A DNA stretch of 64,000 bases from Gigantopelta aegis (taxonomy: Eukaryota > Mollusca > Gastropoda > Neomphalida > Peltospiridae), in contig NC_054701.1 of NCBI RefSeq assembly GCF_016097555.1, forward strand, positions 67,486,475 through 67,550,474. Direction: 5' to 3'. Positions 58,451 through 64,000 of the stretch are shown here, one piece after another; position 1 is the first letter of the stretch; every line of letters starts with the position of its first letter. The translations under genes and the position numbers were made by a program. The notes beneath the pieces are model-generated. The model did no database searches. It was not told where the DNA came from and saw nothing but the letters and a program-made list of their open reading frames with translations.

Positions 58451-59933
58451 GTTCAGATTACTTTTGTAATGGGTTAGGTTTGATGCAAGGTGAAGTTTTG
58501 TCACCGATTTTGTTTTCTTTGTATATCAATGATTTTGAATTACGTTTTATCCAAGGGAACTGTATACCATATGAGTGTCAGTCACTTAGTTTATATTTAT
58601 TAATGTATGCAGATGATCTTGTAATTTTTTCAGAATCAGTTGATGATTTGCAGTTACAATTAGACACTTTGCAAGATTATTCTAGAAAATGGGATCTACA
58701 TGTAAATAATGCAAAGACAAATATTGTTGTTTTTAGAAATGCAGGTAAACTTAGAGAGAATGAAAAATGGTTCTACGATGATAATTGTATTGAAATTGTG
58801 AATAACTTTACATACCTGGGTATTGTATTAAACTATAATAACAAATTTAATATTGCTGAAAAAATATTGTCTGAGCAAGGTAGAAAAGTTATTTTTGCAT
58901 TGAACCGAAATGTTAAAGCTCTGTATCTCAATCCAGCAACTATGCTATCATTGTTTTATTGTTATATTGGTAGTATTTTGTATTATGCATCAGAAGTATG
59001 GGGTTCACACAAGGGAGCTAATATTGAGCGTATTCATATGGAATTTTGTAAAAAAGTTTTGGGTGTTAAAAAATCTCCATGTAACGTAATGATTTATGCG
59101 GAACTTGGTGGTTATCCATTAAGATACCAGCGGATTATATATTTAAATACTGGTGTAAGCTGTTAGTGACATCTAATTGTATATTGAAGAATTGTTATGA
59201 ATTTTTATATGACAGAGTAGAAAATTATAAAGAACAAAACTAGGTATTATACCACATTAAAAAGGAATTTATTAATTTGGGTTTGTGCGATATATGGTTT
59301 AATCAAGTACTATATCCTGGATGTTTATCTGTAATCAAACAAAGAAATCTTGATCAAGCTATGCAATATATTAGGAGTGAAATTGATATTTCGCCAAAAT
59401 GTATTATGTACAAATATTTTACAGATACATTCAATCTGCAATTTTATTTACGGAAACCACTTCCAGTACTTTATAGAAAATATGTGTCAAAATTTAGAAT
59501 GTTATTTCATATGTTAGCAATTGAAACTAGCAGATATAGTAATACACAGCGACATGATAGATTATGTTTTCACTGTTTAAATGTTATGGAAAATGAGTTT
59601 CATTTTATCTTAAAATGCCCCTTATATACGGATTTGAGAAGAAAATACATTAAACCTTACTACTGGAAAAAGCCATCATTTTTTAAGCTACTGCAATTAT
59701 ATAATGTACAAAATTCTAAAACTTTATGTAATTTTGGAAAATATTTATATAAAGCAGTTAAATTAAGAAAAGAAGTTTTTTTAAGGCATTTTCCGTATGT
59801 GTGTAGTTTATTTGTTTCATGTGACATGTATGTTTTCTTGTTTATTGAATTTTGTTCTCCTGTTGTTATGTATTTTTGTTTATATATGAACAGATGAGCT
59901 GTAAAGCTTAATGTGAATAAAGAACTTGAACTT
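58451..59933 (+). mobile_element. LINE (non-LTR retrotransposon), 5'-truncated copy
   Basis: It begins inside the reverse transcriptase (LMQGEVLSPILFSLYINDF), then the catalytic MYADDLVIFS, the thumb-like region, and a C-terminal zinc-knuckle-like CFHCLNVMENEFHFILKCP. About 480 codons remain, with one frame change near 59140 and one stop near 59240. The 3' end is aataaagaacttgaactt with no poly(A). The clade is uncertain; the C-terminal pattern recalls jockey/CR1-like or RTE-like invertebrate families. It is inserted in another copy of its own family, with GTA on both sides (58448-58450, 59934-59936). Confidence 0.88.
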
Positions 59934-59936
59934 GTA

Positions 59937-60500
59937 TCGGCTAGCTTCAATATTTAATCTATGTGAACACATTCTCATTTTAGTTAGTTCTTTTAAATTA
60001 CGTAAATCAATTGGTTTTGTTTATAATTTATATCCTTTTAATAAATGCTGATAGAGCAATCCCTTTGGCGATGCCGTTATTGTACTGTAGCACTTTTGCT
60101 TAAATACATCACATATTCTTTCTTTAATTATATGATAATAACTAATATGGATATCGGTCGATTGCCATATATAACTTAGTCCAAGCGTATCTAATTCTTG
60201 TTTAATATTCATCAACCAAGTATCTCCAAACTGATACATTTCTTCATATATAGATTTTAAAATGCAGTTACTGGTGCTACCAAGTTTTAGCCAATATTTA
60301 AACATTCGCATTTTTCTTATAATGGCAAGCGGAAATCGTCCCAATTCGCTATAAACAAAATAATTACAAGTTCTTTTGTGTACACCCAATACTCTCTTAC
60401 AGAATAGTACACATGTATATGCACTTTTTCAATTTCGTAAGCTGAGTGAACTCCCCAGATTTCAGATCCGTAACTGAGAACACTATTTACATAAGTATAA
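59937..60500 (-). mobile_element. LINE fragment, same family, 5' side of a split copy
   Basis: On the minus strand it reads VLSYGSEIWGVHS (60480 region), then VHKRTCNYFVYSELGRFPLA to LLKGYKL and RMCSHRLNIEASRY, collinear with the plus-strand copy (YYASEVWGSHK, GVKKSPCNVMIYAELGGYPL, FRMLFHMLAIETSRY). Several frame changes are present. It stops exactly at the plus-strand insertion. Confidence 0.82.
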
Positions 60501-61294
60501 AAAAAAGAGTGTCCAAAAAAATCTCATTATAAATATTTGTGATCCAATATTGGGCTTTACGTCCTTATTCAGCAAGTCGTTTTTGCGCACGATTAAATTT
60601 TCCATTATAAAAGAGTAATAATCCAATATAATTCAATTCGTCTACCTCTCCCACCCTCATCGCCTGTTTTCATAAATATTAAATAGTGATAAAGAAATAC
60701 AAGTCGACGAGGTATCAAAGCGTGTTTTATTCAATATTGTACACAATACAAAAAACAAAAAATCAGATACATTGAAAATAGATTTAGTAGTAAAGGTAGA
60801 ATAAAGTAAAATTAACAAGAGTACTGCTAACACAATATATGTCCCCTACTTGGCCCAAAATTTTGTCGTATCTTATAAGGTCATTAATCATAACTGTTAA
60901 AAATTGGTAAATCGCCACGAAAGTCAAACAAGCTACAGACAAAATTTCAGCTCAATATTTCCGTATCTCCTAAGTTCAAGGACCGTTACTCTGACACAAT
61001 TAGGTAAGTCGCCATGAAAGTCAAACAGTTCATGATAAAGATATACACAGAATCTCAGCTCAGTAGTTTGAGGCATTGAGAAAGAGGTCTGGAAAACTAT
61101 ATGTGGGACAGACAGACAGACAGACAGACGGACAGACAGCGATACAGACGGAGACGAACCTATAGCCCCTCTGGAAGGACCGGTGGGAAACTAATAAGCT
61201 CAGTAAACACAATTTTAGTCGAGAATGTCGGAATGTTTTGATTCTGTTGACTGGACCCGAAGTGCAATAGGTAACAGGATCGGTCGTCCTCGAT
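60501..61294. other. No gene recognised
   Basis: A short (ACAG)n tract at 61108-61140 is the only defined feature. Confidence 0.5.
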
Positions 61295-61400
61295 GCACTA
61301 GTACATCAAAGGCCGTGGTATGTACTGCCCTGTCTACAAACGTTCCCTTACTGCTAATTCGATAGGGGTAGCCTAGGTGGCCTGAGAGGGATTCTTGTAG
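61295..61400 (+). mobile_element. Degenerate SINE body
   Basis: 'acatcaaaggccgtggtatg' and 'gtagcctaggtggc'; no clear ends. Confidence 0.55.
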
Positions 61401-61911
61401 TGTTCGCCAACTCCATAAAAAGGCTGGCGACCTCGCCATGTTTCTCTGACTTCCTAATCATTTTCAAGAAGTGGTATTTGCCCATTAGTCCAGTCAATAT
61501 AAGGTTTGACCTAGAACAAATTGCAACAGAAATTATTTTTATTGCAACTGTACCCTGAACCCTCCCTGAACAATAAAAATGTTCTTTATACTAGTTTGCA
61601 TAATTTAAAAATGGCCGCCATGACTCATATATTCAAACGAAATGGCAAACTATTCTTAAGATTTAGTGGACAAATACATGGAAATATCAGTGCTACGACT
61701 TAATGTATTCTATAAAATTCATTCAGAGATATATGGATGAAAAGTAAAATTCAAGATGGATGCCTTTATTAAAAACGGCTACCAATATTCTCCAAAATTT
61801 GTAAATATATTTAGATATAATTATATGAACAATGAACTTTTTAGTGTTACTAATATTGTCAAAGAAATGTATCAAGGCCTTATATAAAAACGTCTAAAAT
61901 TAAAGTTCGAA

Positions 61912-62105
61912 TTCCCTCCGCCTGTTACCGGCCCCAGTCGGACTGCTGGTGCTCCCTTGCACCTGCCAGTGCAGACGATTCCACATCCCTTTTCCTGTCC
62001 TGGACGGAGGAGCCGGCCGAGGCCGGCAACTGTGCCCAGGACAGGCGTGCGCTACAACAGCTTGCACTGAATGTACACGTTAAACACTCTGACCTGACCT
62101 GACCT
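61912..62105 (+). mobile_element. GC-rich dispersed repeat (SINE-like), copy 2
   Basis: It matches 5608-5803 in inverted orientation ('gttaccggccccagtcggac', 'tcccttgcacctgccagtgc'), ending with a 'ctgacctgacctgacct' run. Confidence 0.65.
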
Positions 62106-62417
62106 AAGTTCGAATTAAGCGTCCGGGTAACTAGGGATAAGCTCCCAGAGCCATGTGTCTTAAGGTGAGGCAATGTCTATGAGTTGTTATGGAGCGATAG
62201 CAAAATATACAAGGTGGTAGAAAAAAAACCAGAAGTGTGATTGGTGTGGGGGCATGGCCCTCATGTTCCCTACCTACGCCTCTGGTGACCGGCATCAACA
62301 ATCTGAACGACAAAACGGTTATCGTGATCAAAATCATATCTCTACACAAGGCAGAGTCGAAAGGGAATAGACAAGGTTGTGATTGTTGTCAATCCCCGTG
62401 GACACCACCACAAACCG

Positions 62418-62743
62418 GCGCGGGACGTAGCCCAGTGGTAAAGCGCTCGCTTAATGCGCGGTCGGTCTAGGATTGATCCCTGTTGGTGGGCCCATCGGGC
62501 TATTTTTTATTCCAACCAGTGCAGCACGACTGGTATATTAAAGGACGTGGCGTGTGCTATCCTGTTTGTGGGATAGTGCATATAAAAGATCCCTTGCCAC
62601 TAATGGAAAAGAGTAGCCCATGAAGTGGCGACACCGGGTTTCCTCCCTCAATATCTGTGTGGTCCGACACCATATAACTGTAAATAAAATGTGTTGAGTG
62701 CGTCGGTAAATAAAACATGTTCGTCCTTTCTTCCTCCATAACC
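62418..62743 (+). mobile_element. Full-length SINE, first head with second tail
   Basis: cgcgggacgtagcccagtgg head; tail 'taaaatgtgttgagtgcgtc' then 'aataaaaca' and a CT-rich end. Confidence 0.88.
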
Positions 62744-62984
62744 CAGAAGAACGGCCGAATAACGGTGCCTAGCAGGCAAAACACCCTTAGATATATTATC
62801 AAGTAAAGAATGAAGATGCTTCTCACTAATGGTTTTGGTCACATATGGTATAATCAAAATGTAGAAAACTGCAATGCATTTGTATCACTATTCAAACGGA
62901 GAATGACTGGTCAATGACTGGTCAAATGTCTGTTATACAAATTCGTTGTTAATAATTATTGCTTATAAACTTACCTTCAGAAAC

Positions 62985-63343
62985 CTATTGCCCCGAAATA
63001 CAAACATATGTTGAGTAAATATAGATTATCTTCCCATAATCTCTTTATAGAAACGGGCAGATACCATAATATTGACAGGAATAATATAATTTGTAGTCTG
63101 TGCAATATGAATGTAGTAGAAGACGAATATCACTTTGTTCTAGTGTGTCCTTTCTACAGTAACATAAGAGATAAATATATTAAACTTTTGTATTATAATA
63201 AACCATCAACATTTAAATTAACGCAACTGCTGTCCAGCGATAATTCAAAACAGCTACCACGCATAAAACAGACAACATTGATACATGACATATGTTATTA
63301 TATTGTATATTATTGCTATGCATGCATTACCCATTTACTATAG
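62985..63343 (+). mobile_element. LINE fragment, same family, C-terminal end
   Basis: The frame reads PKYKHMLSKYRLSSHNLFIE, then ICSLCNMNVVEDEYHFVLVC and PFYSNIRDKYIKLLYYNKPS, matching the zinc-knuckle end of the copy at 58451-59933. Reverse transcriptase is absent here. Confidence 0.8.
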
Positions 63344-63649
63344 AATTTTTTCGATTGTAACCCGATGCTACATACCATTCCCCGCAATGTGTACATTATA
63401 TTATTTTATATATAAATATGTATGTATGCCTACAAAATGTATATTTTTGGGCAAAAAATTAAATGTGTTTATTTGCAAAGGTGAACACGGTCGATCATTC
63501 CATTCGTGCCAGATACATATCGCATACAACCGCTAAATATGTGTTTGATAGTTATGTTGACATTTTAAAATATCATTTAGAATGTTCTTTCACCCAAAAC
63601 GTGTATAACAATATAGACGAAGAAAAGCAAGTGTAACGATATCATAGTG

Positions 63650-64000
63650 GGCATCGCGTTAGAACACCACCAAGGTGGTTCGATCCTGCGACGCAAACAC
63701 CTCAAGCGAGCGCGCAACCGACTGAGCTAAATCCCGCCCAGGAAAATAGAACACATCACTTATGCAACACTGATATTGGTAAGGAGTTTGATTATATATA
63801 CTTTCTAATTGTACATCTCTATCTGAAAAAAATAAGGATACCAAGTGTAATTCATTATTAGCAAAAGTCACTTTATATTTGGTAAAAAAAAGTTGAAATT
63901 TGTTTGTTTAACGACACCACTAGAGCACATTGATCGGCTATTGAATGTCAAACATTTGGTAATTTTGACATATAGTCTTAGAGAGGAAACCCGTTACATT
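63650..64000 (-). mobile_element. SINE head and SINE tail at the window edge
   Basis: Minus head of the second type at about 63655-63742 ('gactgagctaaatcccgccc'), and a minus tail from about 63890 ('ttgtttgtttaacgacacca') running off the window. Confidence 0.8.

Noticed and set aside
1-64000. LTR or other virus-derived elements
   Set aside because: No paired long terminal repeats, Gag/Pol-type motifs or capsid-like frames were noticed; the only reverse transcriptase belongs to a non-LTR family.

Overview
The window looks like gene-poor, repeat-rich DNA from a molluscan nuclear genome, probably a gastropod. The basis is a dense population of tRNA-headed SINEs of a type I associate with molluscs (bodies with 'accacgactggtatatcaaa' and tails such as 'gtcgttaaacaaaacaaa'), together with AT-rich sequence, many microsatellites and many MITEs. 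The species cannot be fixed from the sequence alone. One 200-base run of N (22475-22674) marks an assembly gap.

One well-supported host gene lies on the minus strand (54566 to 44869). It has seven exons, all separated by phase-1 introns: a signal-peptide exon, five single-exon LDL-receptor class A (LDLa) modules and a C-terminal ShKT module. Together they encode a predicted secreted protein of 265 residues. A second, damaged copy lies about 22 kb away on the same strand (28138 to 22707). It keeps recognisable versions of exons 4, 5 and 7 and shares intron sequence with gene A, has two further LDLa exons upstream, and has lost exon 6. I read this as a segmental duplication with one working and one decaying copy.

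Two satellite arrays fill much of the rest. A 57-bp unit runs from about 13803 to the gap, right beside the 3' end of the damaged copy. A 24-bp unit runs from about 36528 to 39430 and contains a 597-bp higher-order duplication of array plus flank. Both periods are multiples of three, so several frames stay open for hundreds of codons; these are not genes.

Mobile DNA covers most other stretches. There is a nearly whole Tc1-like transposon with TIRs and a TA duplication (40068-41529), and a 5' transposase stub of a second Tc1-like element (45320-45552). Fragments of one LINE family lie at 58230-60500 and 62985-63343, including one copy inserted antisense into another. There are TTAA-flanked and other foldback MITEs, and at least 25 SINE pieces with three kinds of tRNA-like head. 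Several insertions sit inside the LDLa-ShKT introns; one SINE landed exactly on a splice acceptor. A short piece at 8467-8661 may be the start of a P2X7-like zinc-finger gene. No CRISPR, rRNA or free-standing tRNA gene was found, and no LTR or virus-derived element was recognised.
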